In this document: piece by piece, positions 46,127 to 53,438 of the stretch
Layout of the letters: the number at the start of each line of letters is the position of its first letter
Position numbering within the stretch: the stretch's first letter is position 1
From: Pseudoalteromonas galatheae
GTDB taxonomy: Bacteria > Pseudomonadota > Gammaproteobacteria > Enterobacterales > Alteromonadaceae
NCBI RefSeq assembly: GCF_005886105.2
Contig: NZ_PNCO02000001.1
Coordinates: 3,427,501-3,491,500, forward strand
Reading direction: 5' to 3'
Length of the DNA stretch: 64,000 bases
Position numbers and translations under genes: made by a program
Notes under the pieces: generated by a model
Told to the model about the DNA's origin: nothing
The model's database searches: none
The model's input: the letters and a program-made list of their open reading frames with translations, nothing else

Positions 46127-46142
46127 GCAACCTCTTATTTTA

Positions 46143-47186
46143 TTAGTATGTTTTAGATGAGTTGCCAGCGCAAAGTCCCATGGAATAACTACCTTGTGCA
46201 TATATGCAGCCATCAAATTTAAAGCCCTTATTGTTTTTAAACGCTCGATAACTCTCGGTGACAGCTTGTCTTCTTTCAAAAGGAATATCGCCACCTATAC
46301 ATGCTAGTTGCAACACTAATCGAGGATTGTGTGATTTTTTTGATATCAGTCGTGCTTGTTTCCAAGGGCTGTCTTCCCGAGTAAGTTTTCTCGACTCTAA
46401 GAACGATGTTGTATCAAGGTCTCCGGCCTCAGAGCACATAGCGAGCTCTTTAACTATTTCAGATTCACCGTAGAATGTTAAATCTGGGTTAGCCTTCTTA
46501 CCTAGAAGGTAATATTTATATGCTAAGCTAGGCTTCTTATCTAATTTAAAATCATCATCCACACTATAATAGTGTGTGTCGATTAACCACTTAACAGCTT
46601 TAGCACTTCCATTTTCTGCTGCGAAATATACTTTATCGTTTTTGCCGATAGCATACTTATTAGCCAGTACAAAAACCGCATCCATGTCACCTTTTGATGC
46701 TTCTTCTTTAAGGACTGGAATTATGTCATTTCTTTTTTTGTGGAATAGTAACGCAAGTCCATATAGAGCTCTTTTATCATTTTTTTCTGCAGCTCTTAGA
46801 AGAAGTTCTTCACCCAGACTATAGCCTAAAGAATTTTTTAGTTTTTCAGCTGACTTATAAATATCATCTCCAGCACTGATAAAATCAAGCATGGAAACTC
46901 TTTCCTTATATACCTTCTCTAGGCATGAGGTTGTTTTACATTTATTTCTTGTGTTTTTAAGCCAATCACGTTGCCCTTGCTTAAGCGAGGTTGAAGAAAG
47001 CTTATTTGCAGCTTTATAGGCGCTGCTTAAATCTCGGTCGAGCCTAGAGATATTGTCTTCTGAACAGATCATCTTCTCTACGTGAGTTCGGGCTTTCCCG
47101 CAATCAAAGCTTGCAGAATTCACATTGAGACTGACCGCAACTAGAGAGATTGCACTTAGGTAACGAAGACTACATATTCCTTTCAT
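46143..47186 (-). CDS. Exported protein with an LprI-like (DUF1311) domain
   Basis: The 347-residue protein has a signal peptide (MKGICSLRYLSAISLVAVSL, cleavage near NSASF). Residues about 27-105 match the LprI or DUF1311 type: FDCGKARTHVEKMICSEDN, LDRDLSSAYKAA, QRDWLKNTRNKC, CLEKVYKERVSML, with the paired cysteines. The remainder has Sel1-like helical repeats (ALYGLALLFHKK; DAVFVLANKYAIG). LprI in mycobacteria inhibits lysozyme; a protective role at the cell surface is possible but unproven. It fills the second cassette from attI. Confidence 0.75.
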   Translation of the reverse strand: MKGICSLRYLSAISLVAVSLNVNSASFDCGKARTHVEKMICSEDNISRLDRDLSSAYKAANKLSSTSLKQGQRDWLKNTRNKCKTTSCLEKVYKERVSMLDFISAGDDIYKSAEKLKNSLGYSLGEELLLRAAEKNDKRALYGLALLFHKKRNDIIPVLKEEASKGDMDAVFVLANKYAIGKNDKVYFAAENGSAKAVKWLIDTHYYSVDDDFKLDKKPSLAYKYYLLGKKANPDLTFYGESEIVKELAMCSEAGDLDTTSFLESRKLTREDSPWKQARLISKKSHNPRLVLQLACIGGDIPFERRQAVTESYRAFKNNKGFKFDGCIYAQGSYSMGLCAGNSSKTY

Positions 47187-47232
47187 GGGAAATCCTAAAA
47201 TTTATTTTCATGGCATGATCTACCAAACTGCA

Positions 47233-47336
47233 TAACAACGCCGCAAATAAACGGCAAAAATTAGTTGGCTAAAATTTGTGAGGCACGAACAAAGCCAACT
47301 GGTTTTTGTCCGCACTTTTAATTTGCTTTGTTATAT
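47233..47336 (-). repeat. attC site K (nearest the integrase)
   Basis: Core TAACAAC at 47233 and inverse core GTTATAT at 47330, 104 bp; central AGTTGGCTAAAATTTGTGAG. Same group as sites H and I. Confidence 0.87.
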
Positions 47337-47381
47337 GTACAGTAGCTCTAGTTCCGCATCATTGGGCCCAAATATCTCTAG

Positions 47382-47552
47382 CTAAATAGTGACTCCATTT
47401 TTGTCACTGCACTCGATATAAAAATCGTCACCGTAAACTTCAACGATTGTTCCTTCGTCTCCAACTTGAGGAGCCCTAGAACCAAAGCTTTGGTCCGAAT
47501 GTTTAAATTCTGTATATAGAGATTTAATTTTTACAACGGAATATTGCTTCAC
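47382..47552 (-). pseudogene. First-cassette DUF4926-like small protein with an amber codon
   Basis: Too short for most gene callers. From GTG 47552-47550 the frame reads MKQYSVVKIKSLYTEFKHSD, then APQVGDEGTIVEVYGDDF and IECSDKNGVTI, then TAG at 47384-47382. Beyond it the frame stays open (LEIFGPNDAELELLYI) to a TAA at 47333-47331 that touches attC K. The GDxGTIVEVY pattern resembles DUF4926 proteins, which usually have Trp-Leu after TI, so TGG has probably become TAG. No ribosome-binding site is obvious. Function unknown. Confidence 0.6.
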
Positions 47553-47567
47553 TCAGCTTCCAAGTAC

Positions 47568-47640
47568 ATATAACAATTTATATCGACCCAATGGGTCATT
47601 ATTCTCATTGTACCAGCTTTATCACAATAACTAACTTGTT
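47568..47640 (-). other. attI-like recombination region
   Basis: The core reads ATATAAC at 47568-47574 (GTTATAT on the minus strand), the same core as the attC sites, but without a matching partner core to its right, as expected for attI. It is between the first cassette and the integrase gene. A 13-bp palindrome GACCCA-A-TGGGTC lies at 47585-47597. The outer limit is a guess. Confidence 0.65.
47607..47635 (-). promoter_or_regulatory. Possible cassette promoter (Pc), extended -10 type
   Basis: On the minus strand TGGTACAAT has its -10 at 47612-47607 and reads toward the first cassette, about 55 bp from its start. The -35 region (GTTAGT at 17-bp spacing) is poor. The same TGGTACAAT occurs in the putative spc promoter. 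Confidence 0.45.
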
Positions 47641-47685
47641 GCTACAGATATATTTTTAATCATTCTAGAAACTATGAAAAGGATA

Positions 47686-47708
47686 AAAACGACCCAGTGA
47701 GTCGTTTT
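47686..47708. terminator. Hairpin between attI and intI
   Basis: Arms AAAACGAC and GTCGTTTT with a 7-nt loop; a T-run follows in both directions. It may isolate the integrase from the array or act in RNA. It lies about 60 bp upstream of the intI ATG. Confidence 0.5.
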
Positions 47709-47735
47709 CTTGACTATAGGAGAAACACAACAATG

Positions 47736-47751
47736 CTGTATATAAATACAG
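47736..47751 (+). promoter_or_regulatory. LexA-binding site upstream of the integrase gene
   Basis: CTGTATATAAATACAG fits the LexA consensus CTGT-N8-ACAG exactly and has the A+T-rich centre. It lies 19 bp before the intI start codon, where LexA boxes control integrase expression in many integrons. A TTGACT possible -35 lies at 47710-47715. Confidence 0.85.
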
Positions 47752-47770
47752 ATCATTTAGGACTAGCTCA

Positions 47771-48061
47771 ATGAGAACTCGTTCACCATTTCTAAACCAC
47801 ATCGCCGAGTTTATGCTGACTAAGCAATATTCGCTCAGAACCGTTGATACATATCTTAAGTGGATTTCTTCCTATATTCATTTTCATGATAAGCGTCACC
47901 CAGCTTCAATGGGCGATAACGAGGTTGTCGAATATCTCGACTACCTTGTACTTAAACGTAATGTGTCGCCTAAAACACAAGCGACAGCGTTTAATGCATT
48001 ATCTTTTCTGTATAAGCAAATAATTAAACAGGATTTGTGTCCTAATCTTGTAAATCGCTGA
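47771..48061 (+). pseudogene. intI: Truncated integron integrase IntI
   Basis: The 96-residue frame (ATG 47771, AGGA 9 nt upstream) matches only the N-terminal SAM-like DNA-binding domain of integron integrases: SPFLNHIAEFMLTKQYSLRT, DTYLKWISSYIHFHDKRHP and RNVSPKTQATAFNALSFLYK. The family is about 320-340 residues; the catalytic domain with Arg, His, Arg and Tyr is missing, and the sequence breaks off after LYKQIIKQDL. So the array can no longer shuffle by its own enzyme. The next ~100 bp show no integrase remnant. Confidence 0.88.
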
Positions 48062-48167
48062 CATCCACCACTAATTTGCAATGGAAGTGCTTTCATACTT
48101 TTTTACTTCATCTCCTCAGCTGTGGTGTTAATAGCGATAGGTATCACTTGATTTTCTTGTTTTCATC

Positions 48168-48237
48168 ACTACAACACAAGTATTCATAAGGGGGCATTAG
48201 CGACACCTAACTTTATGAAGCGTGCTTTCGAAAAGTA
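48168..48237 (+). repeat. Right copy of the 70-bp speE 3'-end direct repeat
   Basis: It matches 36768-36837 at 67 of 70 positions and encodes the last 23 residues of SpeE with one change (Gly to Ser), then a TAA at 48236. There is no upstream speE sequence. The 106 bp between the intI stop and this repeat show no gene. Confidence 0.92.
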
Positions 48238-48247
48238 ACGCACTGCC

Positions 48248-48282
48248 GAGGAGCATATTTTGCTCCTCAGTAATTTTATTTC
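48248..48282 (+). terminator. Terminator, probably the original one of speE
   Basis: GAGGAGCA and TGCTCCTC arms with a 5-nt loop are followed by AGTAATTTTATTT. It lies 10 bp after the stop codon of the speE remnant, as expected if the island was inserted between speE and its terminator. Confidence 0.75.
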
Positions 48283-48332
48283 CTTGCTCCGCAAAGCTAT
48301 ATTTATCTTCTAATTTAAAAAGGAGATTTAAT

Positions 48333-48908
48333 ATGCAGATAGGACTAAGAACATTCATATTTTCGTTTGCCTTGATCACGCCAGCCGCTCACAGCAAACC
48401 TCAAGTGGAAAGCCCAGCGCCAACCAAAGAAGAGCTCATATTCAATTCAGGCCATATAACTTCAGTGGATCAGATGAGCCCTAATCACGCCAAAATCACA
48501 TATAAATTAGCAAAGCAACTCATCGCCAATCCAAACATTTCTAAAACTGAGGAACTGATTAGGCTCTCTGAAAAAGTCTCATTGACTGAGAAAAAGATAG
48601 CAGAAGAATTCATCAAGATATGTCAAGACCTCATCGACTATGACATTTCCGACACGCGCGCTGCAGTTTATGCGTTTTTCTCCAAATTCGAGCGCTTAGA
48701 AGCGTTTAAAAGTCGTATGTACATCGAAGCCCTGCGAGATGAGAGCGCAGCCGTTCTTAACATGGTAGAAAGCTCCCACCACAAAGAGTTTGTTATATTA
48801 ACTCCCGAAATAATCTTAGATGATTCACCCACGTCATGGTTGCTTGACCATAAGAACCTTTGCCGCAGTAAAATTATAACGATGAAACAAAACCTAACAA
48901 CGCATTGA
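48333..48908 (+). CDS. Exported protein of unknown function (191 aa)
   Basis: I start at ATG 48333 (MQIGLRTFIFSFALITPAA), with AAGGAG 7 nt upstream; an earlier open frame would run through the speE terminator and is rejected. A signal peptide ends near AHSKP. The mature part is helical and charged (IRLSEKVSLTEKKIAEEFIK; FSKFERLEAFKSRMYIEAL), with two cysteines. No family recognised. It is convergent with the DUF2057 gene, with a shared terminator. Confidence 0.65.
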   Translation: MQIGLRTFIFSFALITPAAHSKPQVESPAPTKEELIFNSGHITSVDQMSPNHAKITYKLAKQLIANPNISKTEELIRLSEKVSLTEKKIAEEFIKICQDLIDYDISDTRAAVYAFFSKFERLEAFKSRMYIEALRDESAAVLNMVESSHHKEFVILTPEIILDDSPTSWLLDHKNLCRSKIITMKQNLTTH

Positions 48909-48936
48909 TAAAGGGCTTAATTGCCCTTTATTTTTT
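48908..48936 (+). terminator. Intrinsic terminator between convergent genes
   Basis: ATAAAGGGC and GCCCTTTAT arms with a 6-nt loop and a six-T tail. It overlaps the 3' end of the convergent DUF2057 gene. Confidence 0.85.
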
Positions 48937-49531
48937 CCAAAAACAACTGCTTTTGTTCAGGGGTTGCTTGCTGCCACCAATAGTCCAACATGCCAACCAC
49001 ATCTGGATGTGCTGATTTTGGCGCTGCAGGTGCTGGCGTAGTGGCTCGTGTGGTAGTGCTTGGCGTTGAATAACGAGATGCGGTGGATGTTGAAGGCTCA
49101 CTTGCTATCGCTGTCGCTACTCTTGGTCTTTCTTGTGTCACCACCAATGTTGTCGCTAACGATTCGTTGGGTGCTTGCAACATAATCAACGGCTGATCTG
49201 CAAATGCCTTTGCCGCAACCACATTGTCAGGTCGGTTAAATTCAACCTGATACTCACCGTCTTGATCGATACTTATTTTTGCCCAAAATGGCTTCGACTC
49301 TATGGTTTCGTGGTCGTCATAGCCCACTTCATACAAATCGGTGTAACGCATTTTGACCGCATACTCTCCTTTTGCTAAGTCCAACTCTCGCACTTTGGAG
49401 AAGAATGAGTGCTCAATGGTTTTATCATCAACTTGCAAGGGAATAATTTCTTCAGGAAAACTTAGCAACGCAGCCTGTGAAAGCGGTGACAACAGTAAAA
49501 CAGCGGTCGCAAGCGTATTTTTTAAGCGCAT
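48917..49531 (-). CDS. DUF2057 (UPF0319) family exported protein
   Basis: The 204-residue protein has a signal peptide (MRLKNTLATAVLLLSPLSQA) and then the family pattern: LSFPEEIIPLQVDDKTIEHS, ELDLAKGEYAVKMRYTDLYE and a later IESKPFWAKI. A Ser/Thr/Pro/Ala linker (about 140-172) precedes a helical end (MLDYWWQQATPEQKQLFLEK). E. coli relatives such as YccT are periplasmic proteins, one of which limits curli assembly; the role here is not known. Confidence 0.78.
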   Translation of the reverse strand: MRLKNTLATAVLLLSPLSQAALLSFPEEIIPLQVDDKTIEHSFFSKVRELDLAKGEYAVKMRYTDLYEVGYDDHETIESKPFWAKISIDQDGEYQVEFNRPDNVVAAKAFADQPLIMLQAPNESLATTLVVTQERPRVATAIASEPSTSTASRYSTPSTTTRATTPAPAAPKSAHPDVVGMLDYWWQQATPEQKQLFLEKIKGN

Positions 49532-49704
49532 CTATTCACTCCTTCGTGAGTACCAAATCATTATACCTTGATGAGATTACTGCATACCTGCGTATATCTC
49601 TACCCTTTTAATTAGTGCACTTTAGAATAAGACACCAAATCTATTGAGTCTCCTTGAGAGTTAGCTATGCTAGAGCAATTCAATATGCCAAATAAGGAAG
49701 GGCC

Positions 49705-50076
49705 ATGAGTTCAGAAACTATTTTTACCAAAATTATTAATAGAGAGATCCCAGCAGATATTGTTTACGAAGATGAACAAGCGCTCGCGTTTAGAGACATT
49801 AATCCACAAGCACCATTTCATGTCTTAGTTATTCCTAAAACAGCAATTGCGACTATCAATGACGTGACTGCAGAAAATGCTCATCTTGTCGGTCATTTAT
49901 ATGTTGTTGCAGCCAAATTAGCGAAAGAGCACGGCTTTGCGGAAGATGGTTATCGTGTAGTGATGAACTGTAACGATCATGGTGGTCAAACTGTCTATCA
50001 CCTTCACCTACATGTATTAGCTGGAAAAGAAATGGGTTGGCCGCCTTACAGTAATACGAAAAAAGTACCAGTCTAG
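49705..50076 (+). CDS. hinT: HIT family purine nucleoside phosphoramidase (HinT)
   Basis: The 123-residue protein has the histidine triad YHLHLHV (His98, His100, His102) and the family regions FTKIINREIPADIVYED, AFRDINPQAPFHVLVIPK and GYRVVMNCNDHGGQTVYH. It hydrolyses nucleoside phosphoramidates; in bacteria it is usually a single-copy housekeeping gene. AAGGAAGGG precedes the ATG. Nothing unusual. Confidence 0.93.
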   Translation: MSSETIFTKIINREIPADIVYEDEQALAFRDINPQAPFHVLVIPKTAIATINDVTAENAHLVGHLYVVAAKLAKEHGFAEDGYRVVMNCNDHGGQTVYHLHLHVLAGKEMGWPPYSNTKKVPV

Positions 50077-50098
50077 ATTATTCTCTGTTAAGCAATGT

Positions 50099-50143
50099 AA
50101 ATAAGTAAGTTATTAACTGAAATTGTTAAAATCTTACTTATTT
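50099..50143. repeat. Inverted repeat after hinT
   Basis: Perfect 11-bp arms AAATAAGTAAG and CTTACTTATTT with a 23-nt spacer, in A+T-rich DNA. It could act as a weak terminator for hinT or as a regulator site for the gene at 50304; I see no gene in the stretch 50077-50303. Confidence 0.45.
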
Positions 50144-50303
50144 CAATAAATTACATTTCAATACATATTCTGTACATAATTCCGATTTATTATTTCACTT
50201 TGTTATATAGCGGGTTTATCTATCTTGTGCTAAAAATTCTAATACAAAAGGTCTGAATCCCGTGTTAGCATTGAGAAATCGGAAAAAATAGAGTGTGTCC
50301 AAA

Positions 50304-50960
50304 ATGAGCAGTAGTGCTTTTTTGTTATTAGATAAAGAACCAGTTAACACCATTGGTATCAATGTGTTACAACCTTTGTTGAAAACCCAAGGGTTGGATG
50401 TGACAACTGGAACTGATATCTCAGATGTGCCTGAAGGTACTCGATTACTTTTCATCGAAACCGCGGTAAATGATTCTTGGGGTAAATTAAAAGAACAACT
50501 TGTCAACCTCAAAGTAAAATGCGATATCGTGCTGTTCAACTTAGATGAAAATCCAGAGCTTGCTAATCGTGCGCTACTCAGCGGCATTCGTGGTGTATTC
50601 TACACGACAGACAATGCCGACGTGCTAATGAAAGGGATCCGCATGTTACTTGAAGATCAACTTTGGTATCGCCGTGACGTAATGTGTAACGTGTTAAATC
50701 GCATGCTGCAATTTAATAAAGATGCATTACATAAACTAACCGAAGGTGATATCGAACCTGTGAAACTCACTAAGCGAGAAAAAGCAATTATCGCGCTAAT
50801 GAGTAAAGGGGCGAAAAACAAAGAGATCGCTGAAGAGCTAAACATCAGTCCACACACGGTAAAAACGCATCTATATAGTGCATTTCGCAAAACCAAATGT
50901 CGTAACCGTATCGAACTTCTTTCGTGGGCCCAACAGAATATTCCTGACGAAATTCGCTAA
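50304..50960 (+). CDS. LuxR/CsgD-type transcriptional regulator
   Basis: From ATG 50304 (MSSSAFLLLDKEPVNTIGIN; a GTG three codons upstream is also possible) the product has 218 residues. The N-terminal part is receiver-like without a clear phosphorylation site (VLFNLDENPELANRALLSGI). The linker has DQLWYRRDVM, in the position of the c-di-GMP-binding W-F/L/M-T/S-R motif of VpsT, but with Tyr-Arg-Arg. The C-terminal HTH reads LTKREKAIIALMSKGAKNKE to ISPHTVKTHLYSAFRKTKCR. It looks like the CsgD/VpsT group, which governs biofilm matrix genes. The hybrid kinase gene follows on the same strand. Confidence 0.82.
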   Translation: MSSSAFLLLDKEPVNTIGINVLQPLLKTQGLDVTTGTDISDVPEGTRLLFIETAVNDSWGKLKEQLVNLKVKCDIVLFNLDENPELANRALLSGIRGVFYTTDNADVLMKGIRMLLEDQLWYRRDVMCNVLNRMLQFNKDALHKLTEGDIEPVKLTKREKAIIALMSKGAKNKEIAEELNISPHTVKTHLYSAFRKTKCRNRIELLSWAQQNIPDEIR

Positions 50961-51109
50961 ACTATATATTGAACCGACTGACGAAAGTCGACAGAGAAAA
51001 GGTAGCGCTGACATGATGATCTCAGCGCTTCTCTCAGTTATAAACTTTACTGCCTTAGCGAATACCTCTATGCTAAGCTTTTATCGCAACTGAAAGCAAT
51101 TTTAGGTAA

Positions 51110-53269
51110 ATGCTCGACCCAAAAACCCTCTACCTAACCAGTCTCGTCATGACTGCAATGATGGCACTTCTTACCTTTTTAACTTGGCGAGCAAATAAAA
51201 GCACACCTGGAACACTACTCTATATTTTTTACCCATTAGTTTTGCTCTGCGCGATTTCTTCTTTTGCGTTACATGGCTATTTTAACAACTGGGAAACCAT
51301 TCCCATTGCTAACACCTTGTTATTCGCCGCTTCCATTATTCATTGCATGGCGATACGGCAGTTTTTAGGGATCAGAGGCCCTTCTTTTAAGCTATTTCTC
51401 GGTGTAACCGCTGGGCTTTTCATATTACTGATTTACAGCAGTATTATTGCCCCCAATCTGAGAGATCGGATGCTTATCTCTGATTTACAGCACATCGCTG
51501 AAGCTGCGCTACTCCTATATTTTTTTAGCCGCTTTGCACGAAACAAATATCCCAATGGCAGCATAGTCTATATCACTATTTTACTCATCATTCTGGTGAT
51601 ATTTACAGGCAGAACCTTGCTGATGGGGGATGTTACTCATTTCACGCTTTTCAAAGAAAACTGGTTTACTATCACCATTTTCTTCAATGGTGTTCTTGCT
51701 CCTATTTTTTATGCAACAGGTATGGCGCTGTTATGTAATGAGCAAAGAGAACAAAATCTGAATAAATTAGCATTAAAAGCACAGCAAGACCTAGAGCTGC
51801 GCGGTATGTTTTTATCAACGATCAGCCATGAGATCCGAACCCCACTTAATGGTATTTTAGGAAGTGCTCAACTGATACTAGGACGCACCACAGACAGTCG
51901 CAACAAAGCTTATTGTGAAGCTATCGTAAATTCAGCTGAATCGTTAAATCTACTAATTGATAAAGTACTAGACTACGCGAGTTTGGAACAAAGCGATGAA
52001 GCTTTGTACGAAGAAGACGTTGAGCTTAGAAGTTGGCTACAAAACCTTTGTTTGCTGCTAAGTCCGCTTGCAGAGCAAAAAAAGCTACACTTTGAATTGG
52101 TGTACGAGCTGCCCGATCAGGTGTGTTACTACTTTGACCAGCAGAAACTACGACAGATCCTAATTAACCTCGTTGGAAATGCCATAAAATTCACCGATAG
52201 AGGCGAGGTAAAACTCAAAGTTGAGATTTTAAAAGACCAACAAATTGAGCATAAAGTGCGCTTTAGTATCACGGACTCAGGGCCAGGTATTGATAGTGAA
52301 GACATTAATAAACTAACTGAGCCTTACGTACAAAGTAGTGCCGGTAAAGTTAAAGGTGGTACAGGTTTGGGCCTCGCCATTACTAGCCGCTTGCTCAACC
52401 GCTTGAATTCACAACTAGATATCAAAAGTGAGCTAAGTAAAGGCAGCACATTTAGTTTTGATTTACTATTAAACATTGGCGAACTGAGCTTAGTAGAGCA
52501 ACGTCCGCAGCATGATAACTGTATCACGGGTCTAAAAGTGCTGTTGGTAGAGGACTTAGATCTCAACCAAAAAATCGCTATCGAGTTTATGGCAGAAGAT
52601 GAGCATAAGGTTAAATTGGCAACCAATGGTAAAAGCGCCATTGAGATGCTGGTAGAACACCGTTTCGATGTCGTACTGTTAGACATGAATTTGCCCGATC
52701 TTTCCGGGCAAGAAGTATTAAAACAGCTACAAAACTGTGAGCATAAAAACAAGCGAACTCCATTTTTAGCCTTTACCGCCAGCCTCAGCCCCGATGAGGT
52801 CAAAGAGTATCTAGCACTTGGCATTCGCGATATCGTTGGTAAACCGATAAAACAAGAAAAGTTACGCCAAGCGCTGAGCGAATCACAGTCCCCGAAAAAG
52901 GCTAGTGTAAGCGTGGAATTGCCCGATACTCTTTACGATGAAACAGCCGTAAATGCTTTGAAATCAGGGTTTAGTGAGGATGAAGTTTCTTCGATTTACA
53001 ACGAGTTTGTATTATCTGCACGAAATAAACTTATTCATATTCAGCAATTATTGGAACAAGACCGAGAACAATGCATCAGACAACTTCACCGCCAAGCCAG
53101 CACGGCCTTGCAACTCGGGTTTAATCGCTACGGTTCAAATTTGAAAAAAGCAGAGCGCCGATTATTGGACGGAAAATCTTGTCACGATGAACTCACAGAA
53201 GCCATGACGCTATGGCAAGACAGCCTTGCGGCCTACCTCCAGTTTGTCCGCAAAGAGGCTATAGGATAA
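51110..53269 (+). CDS. Hybrid sensor histidine kinase with receiver and Hpt-like domains
   Basis: The 719-residue protein has about seven membrane helices in residues 1-210 and no large periplasmic loop. The HisKA domain has His240 (STISHEIRTPLNGILG), the ATPase domain has Asn353/Asn357 (LINLVGNAIKFTD) and KGGTGLGLAI. The receiver (about 475-590) has Asp525 in VVLLDMNLPDLSG and Lys578. A C-terminal helical domain has His660 in RQLHRQASTALQLG, similar to Hpt. It would form a phosphorelay. It lies 149 bp after the CsgD-like gene; a functional link is a reasonable guess. Confidence 0.88.
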   Translation: MLDPKTLYLTSLVMTAMMALLTFLTWRANKSTPGTLLYIFYPLVLLCAISSFALHGYFNNWETIPIANTLLFAASIIHCMAIRQFLGIRGPSFKLFLGVTAGLFILLIYSSIIAPNLRDRMLISDLQHIAEAALLLYFFSRFARNKYPNGSIVYITILLIILVIFTGRTLLMGDVTHFTLFKENWFTITIFFNGVLAPIFYATGMALLCNEQREQNLNKLALKAQQDLELRGMFLSTISHEIRTPLNGILGSAQLILGRTTDSRNKAYCEAIVNSAESLNLLIDKVLDYASLEQSDEALYEEDVELRSWLQNLCLLLSPLAEQKKLHFELVYELPDQVCYYFDQQKLRQILINLVGNAIKFTDRGEVKLKVEILKDQQIEHKVRFSITDSGPGIDSEDINKLTEPYVQSSAGKVKGGTGLGLAITSRLLNRLNSQLDIKSELSKGSTFSFDLLLNIGELSLVEQRPQHDNCITGLKVLLVEDLDLNQKIAIEFMAEDEHKVKLATNGKSAIEMLVEHRFDVVLLDMNLPDLSGQEVLKQLQNCEHKNKRTPFLAFTASLSPDEVKEYLALGIRDIVGKPIKQEKLRQALSESQSPKKASVSVELPDTLYDETAVNALKSGFSEDEVSSIYNEFVLSARNKLIHIQQLLEQDREQCIRQLHRQASTALQLGFNRYGSNLKKAERRLLDGKSCHDELTEAMTLWQDSLAAYLQFVRKEAIG

Positions 53270-53438
53270 GCGTTATGATACGCACTCGATTTAACACCCG
53301 CTCATTTTGCGGGGTTAAACGCATCTCGTTCGACATCATCATAAAATTTGTTCATGCTTAGTGCCAATTTATATTAACGCTAACTTACTTAGACGCGTTA
53401 CGCGTCTGAGATAAAAACTATAAAATTAGGGAACATCT

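Larger units (their letters stand above)
36839..48167. mobile_element. Decaying chromosomal integron island inserted at the speE 3' end
   Basis: The island contains a truncated integron integrase gene at the right end (plus strand), an attI-like site, and a leftward array of gene cassettes on the minus strand separated by eleven attC-type repeats. Each repeat is about 100 bp, opens with xTAACGCC-like and closes with TTGTTAxxx on the plus strand, and is imperfectly self-complementary. Genes end right at the repeats, as in cassettes. Two insertion sequences interrupt the array. Flanks are direct repeats of the speE end. The boundaries given are the limits of the repeated host sequence. Confidence 0.88.

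Noticed and set aside
45996..46130. 45-residue N-terminal extension before MKYLFIVSL
   Set aside because: It lies in attC J; the lipoprotein signal and AAGGA site fix the start at 45995.
37034..47336. Regularly spaced repeats that could suggest a CRISPR array
   Set aside because: Repeat units are about 100 bp, imperfectly palindromic and separated by whole genes. They match attC structure, and no cas genes are present.
48222..48332. Longer N-terminus for the exported protein at 48333
   Set aside because: The extra codons run through the speE remnant and its terminator; the signal peptide and AAGGAG support 48333.
50216..50587. Minus-strand frame of 123 codons opposite the CsgD-like gene
   Set aside because: The plus-strand gene shows clear family motifs; the opposite frame has none and no ribosome-binding site.
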